Assembly (NCBI GenBank): GCA_905182985.1
Contig: CAJJDN010000045.1
Location: 1 to 64,000, forward strand
DNA from: Paramecium sonneborni
Taxonomy: Eukaryota; Ciliophora; Oligohymenophorea; Peniculida; Parameciidae
DNA: 64,000 nucleotides
Direction: 5' to 3'
The notes beneath the pieces were generated by a model, which ran no database searches, was not told the origin of the DNA, and saw only the letters and a program-made list of their open reading frames with translations. Positions 35,764-47,753 of this stretch are shown here, piece by piece. Positions within the stretch are counted from its first letter, which is position 1. Each line of letters begins with the position of its first letter. The translations under genes were made by a program, and so were the position numbers.

Positions 35764-36079
35764 TCACTTTTTCTAAGTTCCTTTAACTTTTGGTTATGCT
35801 TAAGTTCCTGCTCTAAAACCATTCTTTGCTCTTCTAGCAATAGATTTCAAATATCTCATTCTTCCTGTTCCTGTTGATCTGCGTCTTGCAACTTTTTCTC
35901 CCCATCCACTATCTATAATTGTATTTATTGAATTTCATACAAAGTCTCAATCTTGCAGCTGGATAACCACATGAAGCACATCTATTTTTTTAAATGTGAA
36001 AGGTTTATCTACCACATCTTTTGCAGAATGTGTGGGTCTTTTGATGTCTTTTACCGATTGCTGGTGTACCTCTTGCCAT
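35764..36079 (-). CDS. RPL37: 60S ribosomal protein eL37, 95 aa
   Basis: ATG 36077-36079, one 28-nt intron at 35913-35940, TGA 35764-35766; 96 codons. The protein starts [19 protein letters not shown] and carries the zinc-binding C-X2-C...C-X2-C motif at Cys19, Cys22, Cys34 and Cys37 ([22 protein letters not shown]). The basic C-terminal half ([20 protein letters not shown]) is diagnostic of eL37, a component of the large ribosomal subunit that contacts 5.8S/25S rRNA. Length equals the family norm, and all Cys are present. It is divergently arranged with the Gln-rich gene at 36691, sharing about 600 bases of upstream DNA. Confidence 0.97.
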
Positions 36080-36690
36080 TTAATTATTTAATAAAAGATT
36101 TAATTTAATCAAATATTCACTAACATGAACAAAAAATAATGATAGGAATTCTTCAAAAAGATCAAAAAGAATTAAAGTACACAAAGACAACCTTTTTTTT
36201 TATGAAATTTATTTTAAATTACTTTTAATATACATTAATGACTTTTAATTTTGTTAAAAAGCTACAAATAATAACAGTTTTCTTTAATATCATTTTTCTC
36301 AATCAATCATGATAATTACTTATACGATTATTATATTTCTAAATTGATTTAAAATTTTCTCTGTTATATAAATTGAATCTATCTAATTGAATTAATTTAA
36401 TATAGAAAACTTTTTAATTACATTTTTCAACTATTTTCAAATCAAAATCAAGTTTGAAATTAATAAAAAAGAATTTATATATGCTTAGAGTAGAATTTTT
36501 AAACATAAAAAAAATATTTCTTAACAATTTTTATTGAAATTTAAAATGATTGTCTTGCTAGAATAGAATTTTAATAAATAAACCTTTGAATTTATTACAG
36601 CTTTTATAAAAAATTAGAAATATACATAAATAATTTTTGTATTTAATTAATTAACAGATGTTAAATTTACCTATTGGCGTTGATGTTTAG
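36080..36690. promoter_or_regulatory. Shared upstream region of two divergent genes
   Basis: This stretch separates the starts of the eL37 gene (minus) and the Gln-rich coiled-coil gene (plus), so both promoters should lie here. It is very AT-rich and I see no specific element. Confidence 0.35.
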
Positions 36691-37682
36691 ATGATCCAAA
36701 AAAATAAGCTATTTTAAAAATTTATGCAATAACAATAGCAAGAAACTTAATAAAAACCTTAAATTTAATAAAAAACATACAATAAATCAAATCATGATTC
36801 TATTGAGGATTAGAAATATTCTTAAGAGAAAATGGAAGAGAGTTCCATCTATTAAGATTTTGCAAATTTCGCTAAAGCTACTAATTATAAGCAATCATCA
36901 CCATATAATTATAATAGGCAATAATAACAATAAATTGTTTAGTTGAATCAAAATTAAGGAAATAATATGAATTAAGAAGTTAAGGATTTGTAATTTAAGA
37001 ATAAATCCTTATTGCAGTAGAACTCTATTTTATAACAATAGTTGATAGATCTTTAATAAGTTATTCATAGATAAACAATTGATTTAGATATATAAAAAAA
37101 CGAGATTTTGAATTAAAAGAGAGTTGTGTAGGAATAATAAATAGAAATTGAGTAATTAAGAAGGTAACTATAAGAAAAGAGAAACAGTAGTTTAGAAAAA
37201 ACTAGATAATTTACAATAGTTCAAACTTAATTGATATAATCAAACCAAATGGTAGAAAAACTAATTTCTTAATTAATGAATTAAGAGTCATAATTAAGTG
37301 TAAAAATATTAAATTATATGAATAGTTATATCGATAAACATAGATTAATTTTCCGAAAATGGATAATTTATAGTTCAATGTAGATTAAAATAAATCGAAT
37401 TTGATGAATGCCTAAAATCTTCTAAATAATCCATCTATATCATAGACATATCCAACTTAATACCAATAGGCAAATTCATAGTTACAATAGCAGATCCCTT
37501 AAAGTATTAGTTAATAACATTAATCTTAATTTGCTATATAATAATAACAACCGATTTAAATTTCATAATAATAGTAATAATAAAATCCAAATCCTGTCAG
37601 TTAGCCAACAAAATAATAACAATAATTGGAAGCTGATACCTCATATGAACGCTATTTAATGCATAAAAGGGGAAGACATTGA
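36691..37682 (+). CDS. Gln-rich coiled-coil protein, 321 aa
   Basis: ATG 36691-36693, one 26-nt intron at 37300-37325, TGA 37680-37682; 322 codons. The N-terminal quarter is Gln-rich. A coiled coil spans about residues 105-205 (QVIHRQTIDLDIQKNEILNQ, QIEIEQLRRQLQEKRNSSLE). The rest is an Asn/Gln/Ser/Pro low-complexity tail with Gln runs encoded mostly by TAA and TAG. The frame is full of codons that would be stops elsewhere, which strongly confirms the ciliate code. It ends 87 bases before the AK7 gene on the same strand. The function is unknown; a structural or assembly role is plausible. Confidence 0.65.
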
Positions 37683-37769
37683 TATTTTTTTAAATATTTA
37701 AGTTTTTACTAAATTTCGAATGAATTCAAATTATTTGTATAATTTTGATAATTATATTAAAAAGCTAAG

Positions 37770-39945
37770 ATGAGTCTATAAACAAGGTCTATGGAAAGAA
37801 CATCAGCAGGCGAAAAATAATAAACTTGGCACTAATATAGAATTTTTATAGAGGAAATGAATTCATTAATTGGTTCAGCTTTAGTGGAAGAATTTAGAAA
37901 TGATAATGAAAATGATTTTAACCCAAATATAATTGTTGGAAATGGGGAAAGTTTACCTAGAGGAGCAACAAAGTTAATAAATGCAGCAGATCCAAAAGAA
38001 TTAGGTTAAGTAGTATTAGATTGTGATATTGTAATTTTTCATTAGAATTATTGCAGAGCAGAATATGCTTACAAACTTTTAAAGCATGGGTAATATTAGT
38101 AGACGAAAACATTTATTTTAATAAGTAATCCAATGACTTGGTCTACAACACCTTTAAAAGATAGAAAAAATGATGAAACTGCTATGAGACAATCAATGGG
38201 AGGAGAGACAGAAGAGTAACCATTTTTGAAAAAGTATGATAAATTTACAGAAAATGATCTTCCTTTGAGAAAAATTCATTTTTTAGAAAGATTAAAGCAT
38301 TTAGAATAATAAATAATGGTATGTGATAAACCATAAATGCATGCATATATAATAACTCCAGGATTAGTATATGGTAATGGAGAGGATATATTATATGATT
38401 TATTTAAAACTGCATGGATGACACCAGATGCAGAATTGCCAATATATGGAGATGGAAATAATATTATACCTATGATTCATGTTAATGATTTAGCTAATAT
38501 TGTGAATAAAACAGTTTAATTGACCCCAAATGAGAGATATATATTTGCAGTTGATTATGAAAATATGACCTAGAAGAAATTAATAACAACTATTGCAAAA
38601 TCTGTAGGTAATGGGTTTACTAAAAATGTAACAACAGCTACAGAGAAAATGCTAACAATAAATGTTTGGATGAGATCAACCTAAGTTTTTGAATCTGATG
38701 ATTAATATATTGATGCAAAAAAGAATCCAATAATTATATGGTAATGTAAAGAAGGATTTGCTAAAAATATATTAAAAATTAGAGAATAATTCAAATTATA
38801 CAGAGGTTTGGATACAGTTAAATTAATTGTACATGGAGGAACTGCATCAGGAAAATCTAATCTTTGCAAATAATTAGCTAATTTTTATAGAATTCCTCAT
38901 ATATAGATTAAACCTTTAATTTAAGAATTAATTGAATAATAATCAGATTTAGGAGAATTAGTTAGAACAACTCTTTAGTAAGTTAAAGAATAATTGGTTT
39001 CAGAAGCATTAGCAATATTTGAAGCAGAAAAAAAAAAGAAAAAAGTTCCTAAAGGTTAACCAGAGCCAGTATTTGATCCATCTGGCATATAACCAAGACT
39101 TCCTGACTCTGTCTTAATATAAATATATAGATGGAGATTAGACTAAAATGATGCCTAGAATTTAGGTTATGTTTTAGATGGTTTTCCAAAGACATTAGAA
39201 TAATATGAAAAACTATTTTTAAATGAAGAGGGTTAATTATTAGAATCCATCAAACCAAAAGGAGTAATTTATTTAGAATATCCTGATGAATAATTAAAAG
39301 AAAAAGCAAAATAAATTATAGACAATCCTAGATATGTTGAGGATTAAGTAGTCAAAAGATTGGCTAATTTTAGAAAGAATAATGAATAATTGTTATAATA
39401 ATATGAATAGTTTGATATTAAAAGAATTTCAGACTAAGAAAATGCTTTTGAATAGTCTAAAGATTTTATAACTAGGAATGGACCTATTTTGGTATTACAA
39501 GATGTTAAAGATGAAGAAGTTGTTTAGACTGAAGAGTAATAAGATGATGTGACACCCTCTCCTTAAGTTAATTCAAGTTAACAAGATAAAGTTTCGGCTG
39601 CTTAACAATCTTAAGTTTAATAATCTTAAGTAGGACCTAAAAAAAAGGGAGATCAATTAAATGTAATTTCATTTATTAATTTAGAAATCAATAAATGAAA
39701 GTAGATTATCAAAGGATAATAAGAAACTAACTGATGAACAAAAATAAGATCTTATTAGACAATAAGAAAGAGAGCTTTTAGATTAAAGAAGTCAACCTTT
39801 AAGACAATATTTGGCTGATAATGTTGTTCCTTTCTTAACAGAAGGTTTAATAAACATATGTGAAAAACATCCTGAAAATCCATTATAATTTTTAGCAGAC
39901 TTTTTAGAGCAAAAAGGAAATGAATTATAAGCTTTAGGACAATGA
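37770..39945 (+). CDS. AK7: Adenylate kinase 7 homologue with Dpy-30 tail, 717 aa
   Basis: ATG 37770-37772, one 22-nt intron at 39663-39684, TGA 39943-39945; 718 codons. Three modules follow the AK7 order. Residues about 20-345 form a Rossmann-like, epimerase-type domain (DCDIVIFHQNYCRAEYAYKL, GLVYGNGEDILYDLFKTAW, YGDGNNIIPMIHVNDLANI). An adenylate kinase domain begins with the P-loop VHGGTASGKSNLCKQ (about residues 352-366) and includes LGYVLDGFPKTLEQ, the NMP-binding region. A charged stretch leads to a Dpy-30 motif (LADNVVPFLTEGLINICEKH) at the C-terminus. AK7 maintains ATP/ADP balance in motile cilia, and the Dpy-30 helix pair docks on AKAP-like ciliary proteins. Length matches vertebrate AK7. 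All key loops look intact. Confidence 0.93.
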
Positions 39946-40500
39946 AATTTATATAAAATTGCAATTATAACATCAAATAAAAATTTATCATTCTTCATAA
40001 CTATCAATTTCCAATATTCAAATCTAATTTAATGCAATAAAATATACCAATAATCATTTTCTTAACTAAAATAGATAAATATTCTTTTTATTAAGTTTTT
40101 TTTCAGTTTTAATTATTTGAATAGCAATCAGTTCGAAACTGAGTATCGATTTAGAATATTTAAAAAATTCATTTTTATTAACGCTTAATAAAGATTAATT
40201 AAATATATTTTTCATACTCAATTTTAATTCTTATTAATAATACTCATTTTTTTCATTGTAAGAAGTGGTGAAAAATATAATTATTCTAAATTATTTTTGT
40301 TAAAAGAGGTTTTTCAAAGGTCAGAAAATTAAAAAATTCAACATAAAATTTTGTAACAATCTTCAGATTTTTTCAAATTAAAGTACAATTGTAATCGAAT
40401 AGGAAGAAAATATAGTTTTTGTGATTATTGCATAATTATTTGTAGTTGGTATGTTCAAATCATAAGAATTTATATTAAAAAAAATTTAATTATTTGTTTG
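39946..40500. other. Intergenic, no supported gene
   Basis: AT-rich spacer between two plus-strand genes; it presumably holds the exchanger gene's promoter. No element recognised. Confidence 0.45.
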
Positions 40501-42207
40501 ATGAGTTATAGAGAATTAGTTCCAACAGTTGAAGATCACAATGCTGGTCATGTAATAGGTTTTATAATTGGTAAATGAAAATGTAATAAAAGGATTACTA
40601 TATATGTTTGCTTTTGTTTATTACATTTATAAGAAGTATTTGTCAAATCTGTTTGAAGACTTTATGAGTTTATTAGATGTAAGTAAACATTTAAATAGTT
40701 AAAATTATAGGATAAAGAATATGAAGAAACTTATCGGCCTATACTATATAGTTTACTGAATTCGATGCAATTTTTGATTTTATGCTTTTACTCAACTTTC
40801 AGTAGTAAATCAGATTTAGGTGTTTCAGTAATTATTGGATCAGATGCCTTTAGTATATTATTTATATTTGGATTAATTTTAATAAAATTTCCTAATTCCC
40901 ATCATGGAGTTTTAGACACATGGACAACGTTAAGGGATTGTGTTATTTATATTGTAGGATTGTTAGTGATGCTTTTGTGTCTTTATTATGAATGGGCTAA
41001 GATAGGAACAGCTTTGGTTTTATTAGTTTATTACATATTAGATTTAATTGTATTAGCAGGGAATTATGAAATAAAAGAAAAGATTATGGAATGGTTGACT
41101 CTAAATAATGAGGATAATGAATTTAATTCAGATTAACATATGGAATATAAAAAAAGAAGATATTCAATTACTTAATTGAGAGATGCAGGAATGGTCGATC
41201 TAAAAGACTAAAGTTTATAAAAAAAAATTAATACTTTTGAAGCAATTTTAGTGATCAAATATGGATAATAATAACCATAAAAAAAAAGAATTAGACAAAG
41301 ATTTGGATCAATAGTTTATGCCATTATTTTTTCAATCAGAAATTCAATAAAATCAGAAATTTAAAAAAGATCAGAATTTTATTAAAATCTTTATAAACCT
41401 AAATAAAAACAAAGATAATAATTAAATGATGAATAGCCTCAAAGTGCTATAAAATAAAGAAATGATTAATAAGATAATGATTAAGATGATAATCCATTAA
41501 TAGATTCTAATCCTATGGAATCTGTTCACCAAGCCAATAATTAAGATTAACAAAATTCTTAACATTAAAATCAAGATGAATAAATGAACTAAGAATAATC
41601 TAAACTTGAAATGCCTAAAGAATCCTTAGATAAAGTTTTATTTATTATTTTCTTTCCAATTCATCTTATATTGTATTTACTTCCTAATTATAATGATAAT
41701 GTAGTACCAAAGAAATTAGTGTTGTGCTTTTTCTTAAATTTAGTTTTGCTTTGTGGATGTTACTATTTAATTGATTGGTGGGCATTTGAATTAGCATTAG
41801 CAACTGGAATTCCTTTGTAATTAATAGGAATGATCTTTTTGGGTTTTTTAACATAAATTTAATTTGCTAATTATAATTTAGAAGTTGCTAAAATTGAAAC
41901 AAAATTAGAATTTACTTAAGCATTCTTTTAAACAGCAATTTGCAAAATATCATTATGTACAGGATTACCTTGGGTTTTAAGAATTATAATAGATCTTGAT
42001 ATTGAATATGAAATGGATTATAATGATTTCCAAAGAGCCTTTTGCATTTCAATTGCAGTCCTCTGCGTGATAGTTTTTATTTTACTCTTACTTGCATTGG
42101 CCAAAGGATTTAATTTGAAATCCTAAGACGGAGTAAAAATAATTGTTCTTTATGGATTATTTATTTTAATATCTGCTATTATTATTGGATTAAATATTTT
42201 AAAGTGA
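40501..42207 (+). CDS. Divergent K+-dependent Na+/Ca2+ exchanger-like protein, 550 aa
   Basis: ATG 40501-40503, introns 40571-40592 (22 nt) and 40679-40710 (32 nt, or 20 nt ending at 40698 in the same frame), TGA 42205-42207; 551 codons with the longer intron. The layout is that of NCKX (SLC24): an N-terminal hydrophobic block with GVSVIIGSDAFSILFIFG (compare the IVGSAVFNIL motif after alpha-1), TLRDCVIYIVGLLVMLLCLY, a Gln/Asp-rich cytosolic loop at about residues 200-345, and a C-terminal block with DWWAFELALATGIPLQLIGM and TGLPWVLR. In both alpha repeats, however, the acidic ion-coordinating motifs (APEL-like and SIPDL-like) are replaced (YSTFSSKSD; GFLTQIQFA). It therefore probably does not exchange ions in the usual way. 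The N-terminus is short for the family. Confidence 0.7.
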
Positions 42208-42319
42208 TGATAAATTTAATAAAGAATATCTATATAATTTTATATTAAATATATTATTATAAAACAATGATATTTTTCTGAGAACGAATTACAATATTTA
42301 ATTGAACATTATTAATAAA

Positions 42320-42550
42320 ATGTCTAAAAAATTGAATTCTAGTCAAATCAAAAGTTAAAAGGGTGATGAACATTCATGCATAACTGATTTTACTTTAAAT
42401 GAATGTGAAAATAAAAAACTTAAGATGGTCACCTTTAAAGATGATGTGCTTTATATTCATTTTAACAAAAAAGATTGTCCAATTGCAGTGAAAACATTAC
42501 TACAAAAACACTTACAATAGTAAAGCTCTTCCACCTTAACTATATAATGA
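42320..42550 (+). CDS. Small hypothetical protein, 76 aa
   Basis: ATG 42320-42322 to TGA 42548-42550, intronless. It is compact and charged: KLNSSQIKSQKGDEHSCITD, then KLKMVTFKDDVLYIHFNKKD and a Gln/Ser-rich tail. It contains three Cys. It lies 112 bases after the exchanger-like gene on the same strand. No family is recognised, but the alternating charged and hydrophobic pattern looks like a folded beta domain. Confidence 0.4.
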
Positions 42551-42958
42551 ATATTAATATTCTCATTATCTTATTTTACTTACTATATCCAAATTAGATT
42601 TTTTTATGAATGAACTAGCTATTTCTCTATTCAAGCTATTTAAAGGAAACAATAAATTTTGAACTGTTGCTAAATTTAATAAAGATTTACCTACATTTTT
42701 CTTTCTCTCATTCTTCCTCAATTAAATTTAGTACAAAATGGAATTGCTTTGGATTACTAATCTTTCTTATTTAAAAACTAATAAAATAAATTTTTGATCA
42801 TTTATATAGATGAGTATAAATGAATAACATTAATCTGATTATTATATTTCATTTGTAATTTAATTTAAAAAAAAAATTTCCTTAGAATAATATAATTTAT
42901 GTCGAAATTTTGTATGAATTCATTTTTTTTTATAAAATATTTAAACTAAATATTAAGA
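42551..42958. other. Intergenic, no supported gene
   Basis: AT-rich spacer upstream of the dsRBD/nucleotidyltransferase-like gene. Confidence 0.45.
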
Positions 42959-44460
42959 ATGGATTTAAAGTTAACAAAACTTAAAGAAACTTTTGACAAA
43001 TTAAAAAATTATACTTATAGATTCGAAATAATTGAAACTGGATAAGACGCAACATAAGAATTTTTATGTAAATTATTTGTGAATTCTTTATTAATTTCTT
43101 AAGGGTCAGGTAAAAAAAAAAAAATTTCTAAATAATAATGTGCTGAATAAGGATATAATGAATTAATAAAAAAGGATTGGGAATTTGCAGAAAAAAATAA
43201 TATTGCTAAACAAAAAAATAATTATATTGAAAATCTTCTTCATATGATTTCAGAAATGAAATCAAAATTTCATATTTATAAACTTTTAGAAGAAACAATT
43301 GAAGATTCGGGAGGCTATAAATAATGTTATTTAGAATATGATAATATAAAAGCTGAAGGATTTAGTTTTAATGAGTTGGAAGCTAGAAATACTAGTTCTT
43401 ATAATATGATCTAAGCAATAATAGAAAAACATCCTTATGGTTAATACTTTGATATTATTAATTATTCTTAAGATCCACATAAAAAAGTGAAAATAGAGTA
43501 TAATGATAAAATATATGACAATAATCCAAATTAACAGATTATTTAGCAACATAGTCAAGCTAAAGCAAATAAATTACAAAATTAATTAATTTCTCTGAAA
43601 ATAGAACATTAAGATATTCCTTAACAACCAAATTATAACTATACCTAGGAAAATTGTGATCTTAGTTATTAATTAGCAAAGTAACTTTAATTAAATAATG
43701 AATCATAATTCATATTTCTATCATTTATGGAGTATTTAAGACAATTCAATTTCGAAATTGTTGGATCTTTTTTATCTAAATCAATTAGAATAACTAAACC
43801 TGAATTAGATGTTATAGTAGAATATCCTTCAGACCTTGGTATAATGTAAGACTTTTATGCATTGTAAACTTAAGCATAAGGAAAGGAATTTAGAAGAACA
43901 CAAGAAGATAATGTCATAACTTTTACCTATAATAACTAACCAATAACAACTATTTTAAACATTAATTAAATTCCACCTCTTGCAATAAAATTATATTTTT
44001 AAACTGCAAAAATTGATGAAAAACAATTAATTCATACTCGTGAGATGCAAGAATACAATAAAAAATATGAATAATTACATTTTTCTTCTTTATCTTTATG
44101 TCTTGTTCATTAATGGAGAGATGATAATTTGGAAATCTTGCCAAAATAAGTATTTTTATTATAATATTATCTTAGTTATTAGATTATTTAGTAGTCTAAA
44201 CAACTAACTAATTTAATTATTTAAACTCACCTTATTAGGTTTTAAGCTAAATTATTTATTTATTAAAAATAGGAGTTTTGGAAGAATTAAATTAAAGAAC
44301 ATTTGAAGACATAGAAATAAATCCATTTTTGTAATCTATTTCAACTTATTATTTGGACCTTATAAAAGAGATAGATAATGAATCTCTAATTTAAATTAGA
44401 TAATGTGCTATGCAGTGGAATAAATTGAAAATTTATAATTGGTTGAAGAAATATATTTGA
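42959..44460 (+). CDS. dsRNA-binding plus nucleotidyltransferase (DZF-like) protein, 491 aa
   Basis: ATG 42959-42961, one 26-nt intron at 44150-44175 that corrects the frame of the last quarter, TGA 44458-44460; 492 codons. Residues about 15-70 resemble a double-stranded-RNA-binding domain: FEIIETGQDATQEFLCKLFV, then GSGKKKKISKQQCAEQGYNE, the G-x-G-x-S-K-K-x-A block. From about residue 255 a nucleotidyltransferase-fold strand and loop appear (FEIVGSFLSKSIRITKPELD, VIVEYP), followed by a helical part (LSLCLVHQWRDDNLEILPKQ) typical of NF45/NF90-type DZF or poly(A)-polymerase-like proteins. The second catalytic acid region is not clear, so it may be a non-catalytic RNA-binding dimerisation module. 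An RNA-processing or small-RNA role is inference. Confidence 0.6.
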
Positions 44461-45007
44461 ATATGCTGTAATAATATAATTATTTTTATTTATAATATTT
44501 TATTGAATAATAATAAAATAGAAAGTAAAATAAACTAATTAATAATTAATTGTATTACTAATTTCATTATAGGAAATGATTCTATTAAATCAGCCACTGA
44601 AAAAAACAATTGATGATTTTAATATTATTACAAAATAATAATAGAATAATTTCAATATTATTTTTTAATAATTTTGTAGAATTCTCCTAATTCAACACAA
44701 AGTAGAAATAATGATTTAAAAAGTGATAATAAATTCCTTTTTTTGTTTTAATTCTTATTATAAATGGATTGTTTTAAATTCATCTCAAAGAGAATGTTGA
44801 AATTTGAGTGCAATTAAATTATTGATCTCCATTAACATCCATAAAAAAAACTATGATTAAATCTAAATTCTAAATTATTTTAAAATAAATTATATCACTT
44901 TTGAATTAACCCAGATTTGAATTGTCTTAAAGTACTGATTAGTTTTATGAAATATTATAATTAATATTTAAGGAATTAAAATAATCAAATATTTGTTGAC
45001 CAAAATT
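44461..45007. other. Intergenic between convergent genes
   Basis: AT-rich sequence downstream of two genes that converge here; no feature recognised. Runs of T and A occur, but no terminator can be defined in a eukaryote. Confidence 0.4.
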
Positions 45008-46054
45008 TCATGAATTTATTTCTTCAATAACATTAATAGATTTTAGATAATTAATTTGTTCTTAACTCAGTTAATATCTTTAACCATTTTAATCTAATAC
45101 ATAAGAACCATTTGATATTAGATATCCATTGCTATCCAATTCATATTATTGAATCTATTAATAATCACTCCTAGAATCATCAAGGGTCTTTTCTGAAATT
45201 GCAGACATTTGGCATTTATCTTTGATATAATTGAAGTTATTTACATTTATTAGTAATTTATTATTTTAGTGGGCTTGCAGTATTAATAGGATTTTAGTCA
45301 GGTTTAATATCGGCAACCATTTATTCAATAATATTTATACTATTAGAATTGATTGTTTAGCTTAGATAAGATGAAACTTCCTCATTGAACTATTAAAATC
45401 TCTTTAAATCTTAACTGATATAATTAGACTAAGATGTAGTAGTTTAGGATTTTTATAAATTATTTATTGTTTGAGAGATTGTGTCTAATTAAGTCTAAAT
45501 TTTAATTTCTGTTTTATTAGTAGTTTCAAGAATAGTCTTTTTTAGTTTTTCCATTATAGATTAGGTATGCAATTGTGTTTTCTAATCTTAATTAATGAGT
45601 AATAATTAAATTTCTCCTATTTTCAATTCTAATTGCTTGATTTTATCTTTTAATTGAACATCATTATTTAATTATCCAATTCCAGTATCATACAATGATT
45701 TAACACTTTATTCATTACAAGTCATTCTATCATTTAGAGATTTTATTTGAATTTGAAATTGTTCGTTTAAAGTATTTTATTCATATTGCAATTAGATTAC
45801 TTATAATTTTAATTTATCAAAGATTTATTCTTAAGTTCTCTATGAATCAAAGCTGTCTTATGTTTTTGCTGATGGTATATTCTTATTAGATAATTTAATT
45901 TAAATACATTAACAAATCTAATTTAACTACATGAATTGTGTTTAATAGGTGCTCTATTTTCCTTACCAACTGATTGCTGTCGAATTTCTGATGGGTAATA
46001 AGTTGGAACTACAGGTTTCATTGTTCTTGTATAATTAATTGGGCCTTAATTCAT
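45008..46054 (-). CDS. Coiled-coil protein, 329 aa
   Basis: ATG 46052-46054, introns 45882-45913 (32 nt) and 45220-45244 (25 nt), TGA 45008-45010; 330 codons. After a short unstructured N-terminus (MNQGPINYTRTMKPVVPTYY), a coiled coil runs over about residues 60-200 (LQVIQLQYEQNTLNEQFQIQ, IKQLELKIGEIQLLLINQDQ), followed by a Ser/Gln-rich part and an ordered C-terminus with repeated YxxxxNGxY-like turns (DSNGYLISNGSYVLDQNGQR). The last motif recalls short beta-hairpin repeats of ciliate cytoskeletal proteins. The function is unknown; cytoskeletal or basal-body association is a guess. Confidence 0.6.
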
Positions 46055-46242
46055 TTTTTTTATTATAATTAACGAATAGGTGAGTTATTGATTAATTGAT
46101 ATTTCAAAATACAATAAGCAAATATATTTGTTATAAATTCAAAGCTATAATTAAAAAGAGTCATATAGAATTCAATATACATATTTTGTAATTAGAAAAG
46201 ATAAAGTACTAATAAATATCTATATTTATAATAAATTAAATA
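46055..46242. other. Short divergent promoter region
   Basis: Only 188 bases separate the starts of two divergent genes (minus gene starting at 46054, plus gene at 46243), so the promoters must be compact or shared. Confidence 0.4.
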
Positions 46243-47753
46243 ATGAATTAAATTTAGAATAAGTTGAGAAAAAGGACCTATTAGCTTGATGCTAATAATT
46301 AGAATTATGATAAGAATAACAATATTTAAAAATTATCTACTTCAAATCATAATTCAATGTAATTATACAATCAAATCTAATAGAGATTTGTGTAGATAAT
46401 CTCATGCTATGACTTTTCATTTATCAAATCAAAGAAAAAAATCACTTTCAGAATAATCTTAAGAATCAGATGCTGAGTTAAAACATACACATAGAAGAGC
46501 AACTACTAATAATATCATTCCTTAAAAAAATTACAAGGCACTCTAATAATTTTCATATATCACTCAGATTATGATGCCTGACTATGAAAAAAATATCAAC
46601 ACAATTTCAGTAATTGAGTATTATAGATATAATTTATTCTCAGAAGCAAAGCTTATTAAATTTAATAAGCAAATTAAGTTGATCAAAAATATTTGCAGAG
46701 GTTGAATGATGGTGAAATATGGATAGATTATAAATTTGAAAATGTAAAATTTATATATTATCACTCTAGCATCCAATTGAACTTAAGTAAAATTTTATCA
46801 ATGTATAGAAATTAAGATAATTGGAATTTTATTATTATAAAATTAAATGTTAAGGTGAACCAATACCTTTAAGTTTTAACATGACCTAAATTGAATCAAC
46901 TAAATTTAAGATATTTTTATCTACAACTAATCCATTTCCATCAAAATTTTCTTGTGAATAAATATTCTAAGTCAAAACTTGGAAATATAAAAGCAAAGAC
47001 TACAAGTTATTTAGATAACATTTTATCTTTATTTCCTTAGTTTGTGACTTAGATACTACCATTAAAATTTAATTTAATTTTGGATCTTTAGGAAATTAAA
47101 CAATTTCTAAAAGTCCTATCACTAAATAATAAATCAAATCAAATCTTATTGTTTGTGACTTGACTGTTTCATAAATTATTAAGAAAAGAAAAAAATAAAT
47201 GCTACAATTATCAAAAGGAAGAAATTTAGTTTAGGAGAATATCTTAAATGTAACAATTTAGAATGATGAATATTATAAATCTTAAAAATAATAATACAAA
47301 ACTTTACAATAAAAGAAATTTCATGAAGTTTTAAATAAGAAAAAGCAATTAGAAATCAATACTTAAGGTTAAAAATAAATTAATTATTTCTCTAAAGAAA
47401 TAACTCATCTTCTAAAAAAATTAAAATAATAAAAAGATTTCGATTAAAATCGTTACTTAAAATCAGAGATGTAATTCGAAATGCTTAGATTAATTGCATA
47501 TTTATAATTGATTAGTTTAATACATGAAAAGCTCAAACACTAACATAAAATTATTCTTCACATCTAAATTATATAAATTAAAATGTAGACTATCTATTAT
47601 AGAGCTAAAAAAAATATGTGTAAATTAAAAGGCAACGATTTGTTTGGAAGAACACATCTTGATGTTAAATTGTAAAAATATTTTATATAATTAAAGTTGT
47701 CTATAAATGTTTGCTAATTAGATTAAAAAGAAAGTTAGAATCTAAAATATTGA
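46243..47753 (+). CDS. Hypothetical coiled-coil protein, 477 aa
   Basis: ATG 46243-46245, introns 46359-46383 (25 nt), 46701-46726 (26 nt) and 46744-46769 (26 nt), TGA 47751-47753; 478 codons. The second exon is only 17 nt from intron to intron (46727-46743). The N-terminal region is Gln/Asn/Ser-rich. A beta-rich central domain follows (PIPLSFNMTQIESTKFKIFL, CDLDTTIKIQFNFG), then a long basic coiled coil (EVLNKKKQLEINTQGQKQIN) and a C-terminal IQ-like segment (IQIKMQTIYYRAKKNMCK). This order is seen in ciliate-specific cytoskeletal proteins; I cannot name the family. Confidence 0.55.
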
